Assembly: GCF_000160835.1 (NCBI RefSeq) | Contig: NZ_GG700735.1 | Coordinates: forward strand, 91,084-112,051 | Direction: 5' to 3' | Source of the DNA: Limosilactobacillus antri DSM 16041 | GTDB taxonomy: Bacteria > Bacillota > Bacilli > Lactobacillales > Lactobacillaceae | Length of the DNA stretch: 20,968 nt | Shown here: positions 15,001 to 20,968 of the stretch, piece by piece | Position numbering within the stretch: the first letter of the stretch is position 1 | Layout: every line of letters begins with the position of its first letter | The notes under the pieces: model-generated | What the model was told of the DNA's origin: nothing | Database searches by the model: none | The model's input: the letters and a program-made list of their open reading frames with translations, nothing else | Program-made: the position numbers and the translations under genes

Positions 15001-15124
15001 TTGCTGGTTGACTAGCGGTCGTATCAGCATGGGCGGTTGTGGCCGCCATCCCGGCGGTGGTAACGGCTGCTGCCGCGGCAGCTAAAGCGAGTGACTTGTG
15101 GTTATTCTTGATGTGTTGTGACAT
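12044..15124 (-). CDS. SEC10/PgrA-like coiled-coil surface protein
   Basis: 1026 residues. The signal peptide occupies residues 1-33 (run of alanines, cleavage after AHA). Two long Ala/Gln/Asp/Lys-rich coiled coils (about 50-305 and 560-808) flank a globular domain at about 310-558 (WGITVTATADAK... IQINEFIAALVNGVHQQLGF... HADFHLTDL), an arrangement found in SEC10/PgrA surface exclusion proteins of enterococci and lactobacilli. A Rib/alpha-like segment (about 830-915; LPEGTTISWKDSAK...TFPDGSTVTKQVTLHA) follows, then NGQ-type short repeats and a sorting region LPQTSDANQ + hydrophobic stretch + RRKQN. The anchor has Ser instead of Gly after the threonine. In enterococci relatives limit plasmid uptake; in lactobacilli adhesion or aggregation is as likely. 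A GAGGGGAG ribosome site lies about 12 bases before the ATG. Composition is less GC-rich than the core genes. Confidence 0.88.
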   Translation of the reverse strand: MSQHIKNNHKSLALAAAAAAVTTAGMAATTAHADTTASQPATSATTETNQTSTKTAQEVAQDNAQAAGQAMSQAKGELDTAQNAATSADNAISLAQQTVNNDQAAVSQAQGDVDAAQKGVDNAKTQEATAQANADKATPEAIAKASQAQTDAQQGVANAQADVNAAAKTATDAQTDLQNAQEHASQADKQVTADQNAVNQAMDITSAKQALDQAQAADNQAQADVKSANDAVASKTDAVNNAQTAVDNATKAVNDAQADVNSKSDANTKAQSALTQANNDVNAKQQALNDAQAKLDAAKSQASAGSITDPASWGITVTATADAKAAAAQWKNGDHSDGVKQRMQNGITITYNPTAQDNNTILTNTSNMSSIHGVLTRLQNANDDLTIQINEFIAALVNGVHQQLGFDNIAVPNKSAIEYAIKQAMNTNDSSNPANMANFHADFHLTDLIEANTNFSKDGFYATNQAGHLLNLGNLKNLAAQVLLTNGAINPGNSWNLKYTYADGLILGTEDPNQDNNDLFGFAMTNFFGKANEEGANYAILSSGWPSDDVLNSTNYGLSKSSATDTTALQTAVNNAQIALNQAKSAQTSAKTNADNAASALASAQAKLSQAQSAAKSAQTSLDDAKTALAQAKQSLADAQAKASQTEADLSVAQSAYAQSQQDVAAKQKALADAKAKLADDTAKAKSAHDDVTAKTAALTQAQADLKAKQDALTKVQAKAKSAETALYNLQNAKTLLDQAKANTKKAEDLLAEKTDALNSAKAKLAKSQASLESARANAKKAHDTLDAATANYNAKKAAYDDAVAHLISDAQQYGDSVKLANDSFTIKEGDALPDLKLANSFAKHCENSEITNMFMNLAALPGDTLPEGTTISWKDSAKAQRDANTAGDYVEDVLITFPDGSTVTKQVTLHATYNPELHKTSSTITGLPNGAKIVNGQVVDANGHVLPGYTVVNGQIVKTNNEVNGGINGDGLTTGSMVNTSLKRSDLNNGKLPQTSDANQAGLVGLGVVTMLGMFGLAGIRRKQN

Positions 15125-15162
15125 TTTATTAACTACTCCCCTCAGAATAATGTATCAACGCA

Positions 15163-15168
15163 ATTATA
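15163..15168 (-). promoter_or_regulatory. Candidate -10 box of the PgrA-like gene
   Basis: The minus strand has a perfect TATAAT about 38 bases before the start codon. No good -35 hexamer is present at the right spacing. Confidence 0.5.
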
Positions 15169-15336
15169 TGCGAGGATTCAGTGAAAATGTTGAGATTTCA
15201 GCGATCTAACAATTGCTTCATGGTAGGAACAATCAGTAACGAGTTATTCCCTGCTTCGGCGGTACTGAACTTTAGAGAGCATTACAGTCACTATTCTTAA
15301 AATGCCTAAGATAGCAAGCCACTTACGATTTTAGAG

Positions 15337-15456
15337 TTCAAACATACACATCACACAAGATTTTAGCCCCCAAACTGTTGATATATCAACAGCTCCCTTT
15401 TTCCCTAATAAGCACACGGGATATGTTTTAAATTTGTGTAGCTGCTTGTGTTTGAA
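15337..15456. other. Nested inverted repeat around an 18-bp palindrome
   Basis: CTGTTGATATATCAACAG (15375-15392) is a perfect palindrome. It lies inside wider arms: TTCAAAC (15337-15343) and ACACAAG (15353-15359) on the left match the reverse complement of CTTGTGTTTGAA (15445-15456) on the right. It sits between the PgrA-like gene and the Panacea gene terminator. No open frame of note is present in 15125-15506. It could be an operator or the remnant of a small element. Confidence 0.5.
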
Positions 15457-15506
15457 ATAGTAATTCACAACTTTTCAGAACCATTCGCACTACTCCTAAA
15501 GCTTAC

Positions 15507-15551
15507 AAAAAAGCCTACATAACAAGCTTTTACGGCTTGCTTTGTAGACTT
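15507..15551 (-). terminator. Terminator of the MqsR-like/Panacea operon
   Basis: On the minus strand AAGTCTACA/TGTAGGCTT and GCAAGC/GCTTG pair around a short loop, followed by TTTTTTG. It lies 45 bases after the stop codon at 15596. Confidence 0.82.
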
Positions 15552-15595
15552 CTAATCGGTTATAAGCCCTATAGGCGCTGTTTTGTAAGTAAGAA

Positions 15596-16519
15596 CTATT
15601 CTTCTATTCCTCGCTTAAACGTATCAAAAATCAACTGATCCTTAATTACTTCTCGATCTGGAGTTAAATCCCATGGTGAACCTGCCCGATGGGTTTGCTT
15701 GCTTAGTCGAGCAGCGTTGTAGTTAATATAATCTTCATTCACTTTACTTAGAAGATCCACAATCTCGCTATCTTGTGAAACTAGGCTATAGTCATCCATC
15801 GCTTCTTTATCTGGTTTATCAATATCCAGAACAGTCTGACCATTAAACTTATCATGTACTTCCGTTACTAATGGACCATATTGAAAGTGAACAATTGTTG
15901 AAGAAAATAATTTATTTCTGGTTGCGACTAAAAATCTCCCATACGCAATGTATAGCAGTTTAATGACCTTCATTTGCGTTAACGGGTCAATATTTAAGTT
16001 ACTATCTCTTTCAAAGTAGTTTTCAACCCGGAGCCAATTTGCTAACTGTACAGCCGTAAACTTAGGCTGTTCCTTTTGTGATTCAACAATACCATCATTA
16101 TTACTTAGATAAGAATTAACCTTTGAAACCAACTCATCAGAGTAATCATTCTTTTCATCAGCAATATATTGTTGGAGCACATCATCGTTAGCAATGAGTG
16201 ATTTTAACAGTCTATTATTAGCTTTAGTTGGGAATGCACCAGCTTCGTAAAGTGCAATCGTGTTTGGACTTAATCCAGTTAATTCAGCTAAATTACGTTG
16301 GGACAGTCCCACCTTAGCACGGTATTGCTTTAACTCTTGTGGTGACAGTAATCCCATCTCAGCACGATATTGTTGACGAGCTATTTCGGCAGCTTGATCA
16401 TCCAGCTCCTTATCTGGAATCAGTTCATTGGTGTTACTGTCAAAAAGAGCCGGTGCTGTTACCGTGTACTCATGTCCATTGATGGTATAAGTGGTTGTAA
16501 AGTTCTTTTGGTAAGCCAT
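15596..16519 (-). CDS. Antitoxin: MqsA-like N-terminus, HTH and Panacea (SocA-like/DUF4065) domain
   Basis: 307 residues with three parts. Residues 1-60 resemble the N-terminal part of MqsA/YgiT antitoxins (INGHEYTVTAPALFDSNTNEL, then YRAEMGLLSP), but the whole protein has no cysteine, so the usual zinc site is absent. Residues about 62-108 are an XRE-type HTH (YRAKVGLSQRNLAELTGLSPNTIALYEAGAF). Residues about 155-300 are a Panacea/SocA-like domain: LTQMKVIKLLYIAYGRFL, then HFQYGPLVTEVHDKFNG, close to the family pattern KLxKLLY...A/F-x-YGPV. Panacea domains are known neutralisers of many unrelated toxins. It follows the toxin gene by 14 bases with a strong AAAGGAGGAGG ribosome site, suggesting higher synthesis than the toxin. 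The region is AT-rich compared with the core genes, a sign of transfer. Confidence 0.85.
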   Translation of the reverse strand: MAYQKNFTTTYTINGHEYTVTAPALFDSNTNELIPDKELDDQAAEIARQQYRAEMGLLSPQELKQYRAKVGLSQRNLAELTGLSPNTIALYEAGAFPTKANNRLLKSLIANDDVLQQYIADEKNDYSDELVSKVNSYLSNNDGIVESQKEQPKFTAVQLANWLRVENYFERDSNLNIDPLTQMKVIKLLYIAYGRFLVATRNKLFSSTIVHFQYGPLVTEVHDKFNGQTVLDIDKPDKEAMDDYSLVSQDSEIVDLLSKVNEDYINYNAARLSKQTHRAGSPWDLTPDREVIKDQLIFDTFKRGIEE

Positions 16520-16533
16520 ATGAACCTCCTCCT

Positions 16534-16824
16534 TTAATAATCAAGATGAAAACTGATGAATACCACTTTTTGGTTATTCTCAGTAAATACAAACTTAATG
16601 TAATAAGTCTGCCCATCACTAGTCTTAAATACCCAAACAAATTGTAATGGATTATTTCGATTAGGTTCATGTTTGACAAAATCGTTAATGGATAACTGTC
16701 TAACAATTTCCTTAGCTAAAGTTACAGAAACCGGCATTGCCATTCTACTTTGTCGTTGAACCATATAAAATCGATCATGATTCACAAGAAATTTCAATCT
16801 TGCTAATGCTTCACCAACATCCAT
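16534..16824 (-). CDS. MqsR-like toxin (probable mRNA interferase)
   Basis: 96 residues, near the 98 of E. coli MqsR. By-eye alignment: an N-terminal helix ALARLKFLVNHDRF (MqsR: LxxVKxLVxxG), then IVRQLSINDFVKHE (MqsR: vIxxLxxxDFYKS), QFVWVFKT (WQDVY), QTYYIKFVF (VYLKI) and VVFISFHLD (VLIVSFK). Lys51, Gln61 and Tyr75 fall near the E. coli active-site Lys56, Gln68 and Tyr81, whereas the terminal Lys96 is not kept. Toxin-first order with an HTH antitoxin second fits mqsRA. A strong AGGAGG ribosome site precedes the ATG. MqsR cuts mRNA at GCU in E. coli; specificity here is unknown. A general RelE/BECR-fold toxin is the alternative. Confidence 0.68.
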   Translation of the reverse strand: MDVGEALARLKFLVNHDRFYMVQRQSRMAMPVSVTLAKEIVRQLSINDFVKHEPNRNNPLQFVWVFKTSDGQTYYIKFVFTENNQKVVFISFHLDY

Positions 16825-16853
16825 TACAATCCTCCTAGTATTATTGCTTTATT

Positions 16854-16893
16854 ATTATAGCATGCTGGCAATGTGTTTACTACTAATTAGTAG
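16854..16893 (-). promoter_or_regulatory. Promoter and palindromic operator of the MqsR-like/Panacea operon
   Basis: The minus strand has TATAAT (16859-16854) preceded by TG and one base, an extended -10, 30 bases before the toxin ATG. A perfect 14-base palindrome CTACTAATTAGTAG (16880-16893) covers the -35 position. The HTH of the antitoxin is the likely ligand. Confidence 0.7.
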
Positions 16894-16910
16894 CAGCAAT
16901 TGCAAAAGCA

Positions 16911-16968
16911 AGTATCTTAATCAAAATTCGCAAAATGATCAAGATACTCTGAGCATGATTAAGATATT
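16911..16968. repeat. Three copies of a 13-base motif TGATYAAGATAYT
   Basis: AGTATCTTAATCA (16911-16923, inverted), TGATCAAGATACT (16936-16948) and TGATTAAGATATT (16956-16968). The first two can form a 13-position hairpin with one mismatch and a 12-base loop; the last two start 20 bases apart, about two helical turns. They lie upstream of the MqsR-like promoter and might be further regulator sites. The rest of 16970-17040 shows nothing. Confidence 0.6.
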
Positions 16969-17044
16969 TCAGTTCTCTAAATTCAACACGCAATTATCCT
17001 GGATACACCAATATCCGCCCCTGTAAAGCAACGCCATAGACAAC

Positions 17045-17089
17045 GAAAAAGCCCGTAATTCCAACGATAATCGCCGGTATTACAGGCTT
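17045..17089 (-). terminator. Terminator of the second adhesin gene
   Basis: On the minus strand AAGCCTGTAAT pairs with ATTACGGGCTT (11 bp, one G-U), then CC/GG and an inner CGAT/ATCG, so almost all of the 41 bases are palindromic. TTTTTCG follows. It lies 80 bases after the adhesin stop codon. Confidence 0.82.
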
Positions 17090-17099
17090 ATGTGTTCTT
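17072..17099 (+). repeat. Direct repeat copy 2 (28 nt)
   Basis: Matches 10370-10397 in 27 of 28 positions (24 in a row). Here it consists of the right arm of the adhesin terminator plus ten flanking bases, so the flank as well as the stem is shared. Confidence 0.85.
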
Positions 17100-17168
17100 T
17101 GACCCCAAAGAAGTCAGGCCTCCCGCAGAAATGCCCGACCTTATTTCAACTAACCGTGTTTATCAAGA

Positions 17169-20100
17169 TTAGTCACGTTTTTTGTGATCCACTAAGCTTA
17201 GAAGAAAGGCTAGTCCCAATGTTAACAAGCCAACAATTGCTAACTTTTGCTGAGCATCACCCGTTTGCGGCAAGGTTGACTGATTATTATTCAGTGTCCT
17301 TGTTGCCTGTTTAACAGGTTGTTCGCTCGCTGACTCAATGACGGTCTGCTGCGAAACAGCTCCTGTCAATGACGTTTGTTGTGGTAACGCTTGGTAGGTA
17401 ACGTTGATAGTTTGGTCCTGCCAACTATCCACTTCATCAGGTGAAACCTGCTCTGCCGGTAGCTTATCAACTGATGAGCGGTAACCAGCGAATTGCGGAA
17501 TTAACACTTCATCAAAACCATCGTTAGTAGTTTGTATCAGTCGCCAATCCCCATAGGTCACTTGCTGGTTAACTGTATCAACATCTGCCGTCCGGCTAAA
17601 GTGTAGTGTCTGCCGAATCACTTGGCGACGTCCGTTCGGTTCGTTAATAACGATCGTCCGGTGGAGCGTCTTATTCAGGTCATTATGAGTCAAGCCATCT
17701 GGGAAGTGTTTATCTGTTGTTCCCGGAATTACACTGCCCGGTTCTACTGACTGACCCGGCTGAACGGTGATGTGTCCGTGGCTGATCGGCACAACAACAT
17801 TATCGGTTGACGCCCCAGTAAAAGTGATTTGACTAGGCACCTGGTAGTCAGGGATAGTTACCCAACCATCAGGTATTTCAGATGGTACATCCACCGTCTG
17901 GTCCGTTTTACCCTTAACTGTCGTAGTGTGGACTGGTTGACCATCCTTTCCCTCATAAATAATGTGGGTTGTCTGGTCGTTAGCCCGATAAGTTACATCA
18001 ACTGTTGAACTGGCCGTCTCTGGAGTAACCGTTTCAGCTGGTACCGCCCCACTGGGGGTATAACCAGCTACCGGTGGCACAGGAACAACCGCAAATTCGT
18101 GTTGACCGTTCTCGGACCATTGGCCATAGGTTACCTTACCGGTGACTTCATCGACAGTTGCTGTCCGGGTAAAGGTGGCCTTTTGTGTTTGGGTAGTTGG
18201 CGCCTGGTTTGGTTCCGTAATCGTTATCGTTCGCGTAACTGTCTTATTCAGGTCGCTCTCGCTGACCCCGCTCGGGTACTTCTTTTCAGGATTATCCGGC
18301 AAAGAATCACTTGGTGTCTTTGGATTAGTTGGGATAACTGTCGTTGTGGCATGTTCTACCGTCACATCGACTTCTGGAAAACCAGTAGCCGTTGCCGTTT
18401 CACGCTCAGGAATCTGTTGTCCCGCACTGATCTTCCAGCCAACAGGCACCTGCGGCGTAATCGCCACGCTGTCGCCAGTTCGGCCGCTCAGGGCTGTCGT
18501 ACCAATCTGCTTTCCTTCACTATCCTTGTACACAATTTGACCACTTTGCTGGTTAGCGGTGTATGCGATCTTGACCGTAGAGCTATCCGTTGTTGGCGTA
18601 ACCGTTACAGCTGGAACCGCGCCACTGGCGGTATAGCCCGCGATTGGCGGCACAGTAATGGCTGCAAACTCATGTTGACCATTTTCTGACCAATCACCAT
18701 AGGTCACCTGGCCAGTAACTTCATCCACGGTTGCTGTCCGGGTAAAGGTAATACTTTGAGTTTGTGTCGCTGGGGACTTCCCGGGCTCCGCAATCGTGAC
18801 CGTCCGTGTAACCGTCTTGTTCAGGTCGCTCTCGCTGACCCCGCTTGGGTACTTCTTTTCAGGATTATCTGGCAATGTATCACTTGGCGTCTTAGGTTCA
18901 GCTGGTGTAACCGTTATCGTCGCATGTTCCACCGTAATCTTAATATCTGGATTTCCAGCAGCTGCAAACGTCACACTCCGCGGAACGGACTGCCCAGCAG
19001 CTAATTTCCAACCCACTGGAACCTGGCCTGTGTATGGAACCTGTTGATCCGTTACTCCGTGAACCTCATCAGAACGAAGCACCTGCCCGTTACCATCTTG
19101 GAAGATAATCTGCATAGTCTGTGGGTTAGCCTTGTAAGAAATATTAATTGTTTGATTCGTCTGATCTTTGCCAACCGTTACTGCATCAATCTTCGTTTGG
19201 TTTGCCGTATAACCAGCGATACTAGGCACAACGACTTCTTTCCAGCCAGTATTATCCGTGGACCAATCACCATAAGTGACTTCTCCAGTAGCTTCATTAA
19301 CTGTAGCGTCACGGAAAATCCTGGCAGTTTGCGTAATCGGAGTTATAGCCGGATGACCAGCAGGTGCCTGAATATTAATTGTCCGGGTGATTGTCTGGTT
19401 TAAATCATTCTGACTAAGCCCATTAGGGTACTTCTTTTCGGGATTATCTGGTAAGGGATCCGTAGATGTCTTCGGTTGATCATGAGTAACAGTGATTGTT
19501 ATCGGAGTATAAGTAACATCAAGAGTGGATACGCCACTGTCGCCATAAGGAATATACTGTTGTGCATTCATCTGTTCCCAGACAGATTCATTTTTAACAG
19601 TCGCTTGTCCCTGAGGATTAGTTGTCGCAACTACGTTACCATCCAAAGTAACCGTTGTCGTATACGCCGGGATCGTCGGAATTCGCAACGGATCAACTGT
19701 TGTCATTCCAGAATGGTCTCGGACATAATCATCAGCATCCGGTGAATCTAGAAAAACAGGACCTACTCCCCATTCACAGGTACCATCAGCATATTCCGTC
19801 AGCTCAACAAACTTATATCCCGTTTTAGTATCATTGATTGTTTCAGGATAATTATCCTTGTTCCGATAGGCTGCTGGATAGTTCATATTAGCAATAAATC
19901 CTGCACTTGCTTTAATCACATGGCTTGAAGGATCAGGATAAGATGGCTGGCCACTAGCAAGTGGTGGCAACGTCCCGTTTTCATATGCTAATTTATAAGC
20001 ATTATAGGAGACGTTATAATACCTAATATCTTGGTCAGACCCGTTTGAAGCCCACCCCGCTGGCAAATTATTAGGGTCAATCCTAGTTACAGACCGGGGT

Positions 20101-20438
20101 GCAATGCCGGTGTTTTCTTGTTGCCCATTCTGGTTTGAAACCGCAACAACAGTGGGCTGTGGCTGTTCTGTCAGCTGTGCATTCGTTGTAGAAGATTCTG
20201 AGTTAGTTCGCTCACCCTTTATCGTCAGCTGTTGTGTTTGGTTTTGATTAGTTACCTGCGTTGATGATGTCGGTTCCGTGGAAGTCGACACCGTTGCGGC
20301 ATGTGCACTAATACCAAAATATAGAGTTGTGCTCAGCAAAACTGATGCAACACCGATACTTAGCTTACGAATTCCATAATGTGGAATTCGACGAGAATCA
20401 GCGACCATCTTATTCTTAATATTTTTCTTTGAAACCAT
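17169..20438 (-). CDS. YSIRK mucus-binding (Mub/MucBP) adhesin with LPQTG anchor
   Basis: 1089 residues and complete. The YSIRK signal occupies about residues 18-48 (IPHYGIRKLSIGVASVLLST, cleavage after SAHA). A Thr/Gln-rich spacer follows, then a unique N-terminal domain of about 200 residues (RYYNVSYNAYKLAYENG..., one TCEWGVGPVF segment with a lone cysteine). Four Mub-type repeats of about 192 residues come next, each with a PDNPEKKYP-x-GxSxxDLNxT block, an (F/I)xRxATVxExTGxVTYGxW strand, an AGYT turn and a MucBP-like QIIFQDGNGQ strand pair. The last repeat is the most divergent. The end is LPQTGDAQQ, a hydrophobic segment and KKRD. It should be exported at the septum and linked to the wall by sortase, to bind mucin glycans. 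GAAGGA lies about six bases before the ATG. Unlike the 2386-8325 adhesin it has no interruption. Confidence 0.93.
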   Translation of the reverse strand: MVSKKNIKNKMVADSRRIPHYGIRKLSIGVASVLLSTTLYFGISAHAATVSTSTEPTSSTQVTNQNQTQQLTIKGERTNSESSTTNAQLTEQPQPTVVAVSNQNGQQENTGIAPRSVTRIDPNNLPAGWASNGSDQDIRYYNVSYNAYKLAYENGTLPPLASGQPSYPDPSSHVIKASAGFIANMNYPAAYRNKDNYPETINDTKTGYKFVELTEYADGTCEWGVGPVFLDSPDADDYVRDHSGMTTVDPLRIPTIPAYTTTVTLDGNVVATTNPQGQATVKNESVWEQMNAQQYIPYGDSGVSTLDVTYTPITITVTHDQPKTSTDPLPDNPEKKYPNGLSQNDLNQTITRTINIQAPAGHPAITPITQTARIFRDATVNEATGEVTYGDWSTDNTGWKEVVVPSIAGYTANQTKIDAVTVGKDQTNQTINISYKANPQTMQIIFQDGNGQVLRSDEVHGVTDQQVPYTGQVPVGWKLAAGQSVPRSVTFAAAGNPDIKITVEHATITVTPAEPKTPSDTLPDNPEKKYPSGVSESDLNKTVTRTVTIAEPGKSPATQTQSITFTRTATVDEVTGQVTYGDWSENGQHEFAAITVPPIAGYTASGAVPAVTVTPTTDSSTVKIAYTANQQSGQIVYKDSEGKQIGTTALSGRTGDSVAITPQVPVGWKISAGQQIPERETATATGFPEVDVTVEHATTTVIPTNPKTPSDSLPDNPEKKYPSGVSESDLNKTVTRTITITEPNQAPTTQTQKATFTRTATVDEVTGKVTYGQWSENGQHEFAVVPVPPVAGYTPSGAVPAETVTPETASSTVDVTYRANDQTTHIIYEGKDGQPVHTTTVKGKTDQTVDVPSEIPDGWVTIPDYQVPSQITFTGASTDNVVVPISHGHITVQPGQSVEPGSVIPGTTDKHFPDGLTHNDLNKTLHRTIVINEPNGRRQVIRQTLHFSRTADVDTVNQQVTYGDWRLIQTTNDGFDEVLIPQFAGYRSSVDKLPAEQVSPDEVDSWQDQTINVTYQALPQQTSLTGAVSQQTVIESASEQPVKQATRTLNNNQSTLPQTGDAQQKLAIVGLLTLGLAFLLSLVDHKKRD
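17390..19500 (-). repeat. Four tandem Mub repeats (573-579 bp each)
   Basis: The block coding for PDNPEKKYP recurs at about 19426, 18847 and 18274, with its degenerate form near 17700, giving spacings of 579, 573 and about 573 bp. The two central copies differ at only three of 62 bases between 18241-18302 and 18818-18879, which points to recent duplication or gene conversion. Confidence 0.85.
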
Positions 20439-20601
20439 AAATATCCTTCTTCCCCAAAATCGTCGCTAAAGTTACTACTCTTTTATTGTACTCTATAAAT
20501 TTTATTTTTTATAGCATGAAACCGTTTTCTATTTTTGTGAAAGTTGGTAATATTGCTATGTGTTTAAAATTTATTTAATCAACATCTAGAATCAGCTTTT
20601 A

Positions 20602-20632
20602 AACGGAATAAATATGTACTATCTATTCCGTT
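20602..20632. other. Isolated 9-bp hairpin between the adhesin and the tRNA gene
   Basis: AACGGAATA (20602-20610) pairs perfectly with TATTCCGTT (20624-20632) around a 13-base loop. No T-run follows on either strand. A second inverted pair CTATAAA/TTTATAG lies nearer the adhesin start (about 20491-20515), where a TGCTATAAA extended -10-like sequence occurs on the minus strand. I see no coding frame or other feature in 20640-20830. Confidence 0.4.
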
Positions 20633-20830
20633 CAAAAAAGTAACCTTAATCAATAATGATTGGCATTGTTAAGAATAAACCTAATAGCATTATCAGAGGG
20701 ATTAATTAAGGACAACCCCAAATAGAAGTTCTACATTGTCGTTAACTGGAAGAATTACCAAGATTCAGACACTCGTTGCTTAGCAAAACTTATTCGATTT
20801 TCTTATTAGTACTTCTGGACGAAGGACCAC

Positions 20831-20875
20831 AAAAAAGCCTGTACTAGCAACATTAAACGTTGTTAATACAGGCTT
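20831..20875 (-). terminator. Terminator of the tRNA-Thr transcript
   Basis: On the minus strand AAGCCTGTATTA-ACAAC pairs with GTTG-TAGTACAGGCTT (one mismatch, short AT loop), followed by TTTTTTG. It starts 16 bases after the tRNA 3' end. Confidence 0.88.
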
Positions 20876-20890
20876 CTCACTGTTATTAAG

Positions 20891-20963
20891 TGCTGACTAG
20901 AGGATTCGAACCTCCGACCTCATCATTACTAGTGACGTGCTCTGCCAACTGAGCTAAGTCAGC
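20891..20963 (-). tRNA. tRNA-Thr, anticodon AGT
   Basis: 73 bases that fold as a standard cloverleaf: acceptor GCTGACT/AGTCAGC with discriminator A, TA, D-stem GCTC/GAGC, anticodon stem CGTCA/TGATG with loop CTAGTAA, variable AGGTC, and T-stem GGAGG/CCTCT with loop TTCGAAT. The anticodon at positions 34-36 is AGT, so it reads ACU and, after deamination of A34 to inosine, ACC and ACA. G1-C72, C2-G71, G35 and U36 agree with bacterial threonine identity. No CCA is encoded. A34 outside tRNA-Arg is uncommon in bacteria. Confidence 0.93.
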
Positions 20964-20968
20964 ATCAA

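Noticed and set aside
16911..16968. CRISPR-like array
   Set aside because: Only three 13-base copies, one of them inverted, with unequal gaps; no cas genes nearby.
16844..17026. A 60-codon plus-strand frame beginning MLYYYSMLAMCLLL
   Set aside because: No ribosome site, it overlaps the toxin promoter and operators on the other strand, and the protein resembles no family I know.
17090..17314. A plus-strand frame across the 3' end of the second adhesin
   Set aside because: It is antisense to the conserved LPQTG region, has no ribosome site and starts inside the terminator.
20891..20963. tRNA 3' end as integration site of the accessory region
   Set aside because: No second copy of the tRNA 3' end was seen in the window, and no integrase gene is present.

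Overview
The window looks like a chromosomal segment of a lactic acid bacterium, most likely a Limosilactobacillus (fermentum/reuteri group). Signs of this are GC-rich core genes with strong AGGAGG ribosome sites, YSIRK-type signal peptides, mucus-binding (Mub/MucBP) adhesins with LPQTG anchors, and toxin-antitoxin genes of types common in that genus. The species is inferred by eye, not by a search.

Layout. (1) 1-1374, minus strand: serine biosynthesis operon serC-serA (serA runs off the window). It is preceded by a 5' leader with an 18-residue, serine-rich leader peptide and alternative hairpins, which reads as a ribosome-mediated attenuator. (2) 1417-2040, plus strand: a histidine-phosphatase-family gene divergent from the ser operon. 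(3) 2127-2237: a structured intergenic element. (4) 2386-8325, minus: a very large YSIRK...LPQTG adhesin cut in two by one in-frame amber codon at 4927-4929. (5) 8472-9338, minus: a SPOUT (TrmH/SpoU) RNA methyltransferase. (6) 9.45-17.1 kb: an AT-richer, mosaic accessory region. It holds a RelB/DinJ-like antitoxin with a frameshifted YafQ-like toxin, an operon of HTH antitoxin, Fic protein and Phd/YefM-like antitoxin, a SEC10/PgrA-like coiled-coil surface protein, and an MqsR-like toxin followed by an HTH-Panacea antitoxin. A near-identical 28-nt direct repeat occurs close to both ends of its core (about 10.37 and 17.07 kb). (7) 17169-20438, minus: a second, intact YSIRK Mub adhesin with four repeats of about 192 residues and LPQTG. 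(8) 20891-20963, minus: tRNA-Thr with the unusual anticodon AGT, followed by its terminator.

How the parts work together. The ser leader would couple transcription of serC and serA to the supply of charged tRNA-Ser. The three surface proteins mediate contact with mucus or other cells and need a sortase that is not encoded here. The toxin-antitoxin genes appear self-regulated: palindromes overlap or adjoin the promoters of the Fic and MqsR/Panacea operons. The best candidates for something little described are the ser leader-peptide attenuator, the Fic operon flanked by two unrelated antitoxin types, and the cysteine-free MqsA-like/HTH/Panacea antitoxin.
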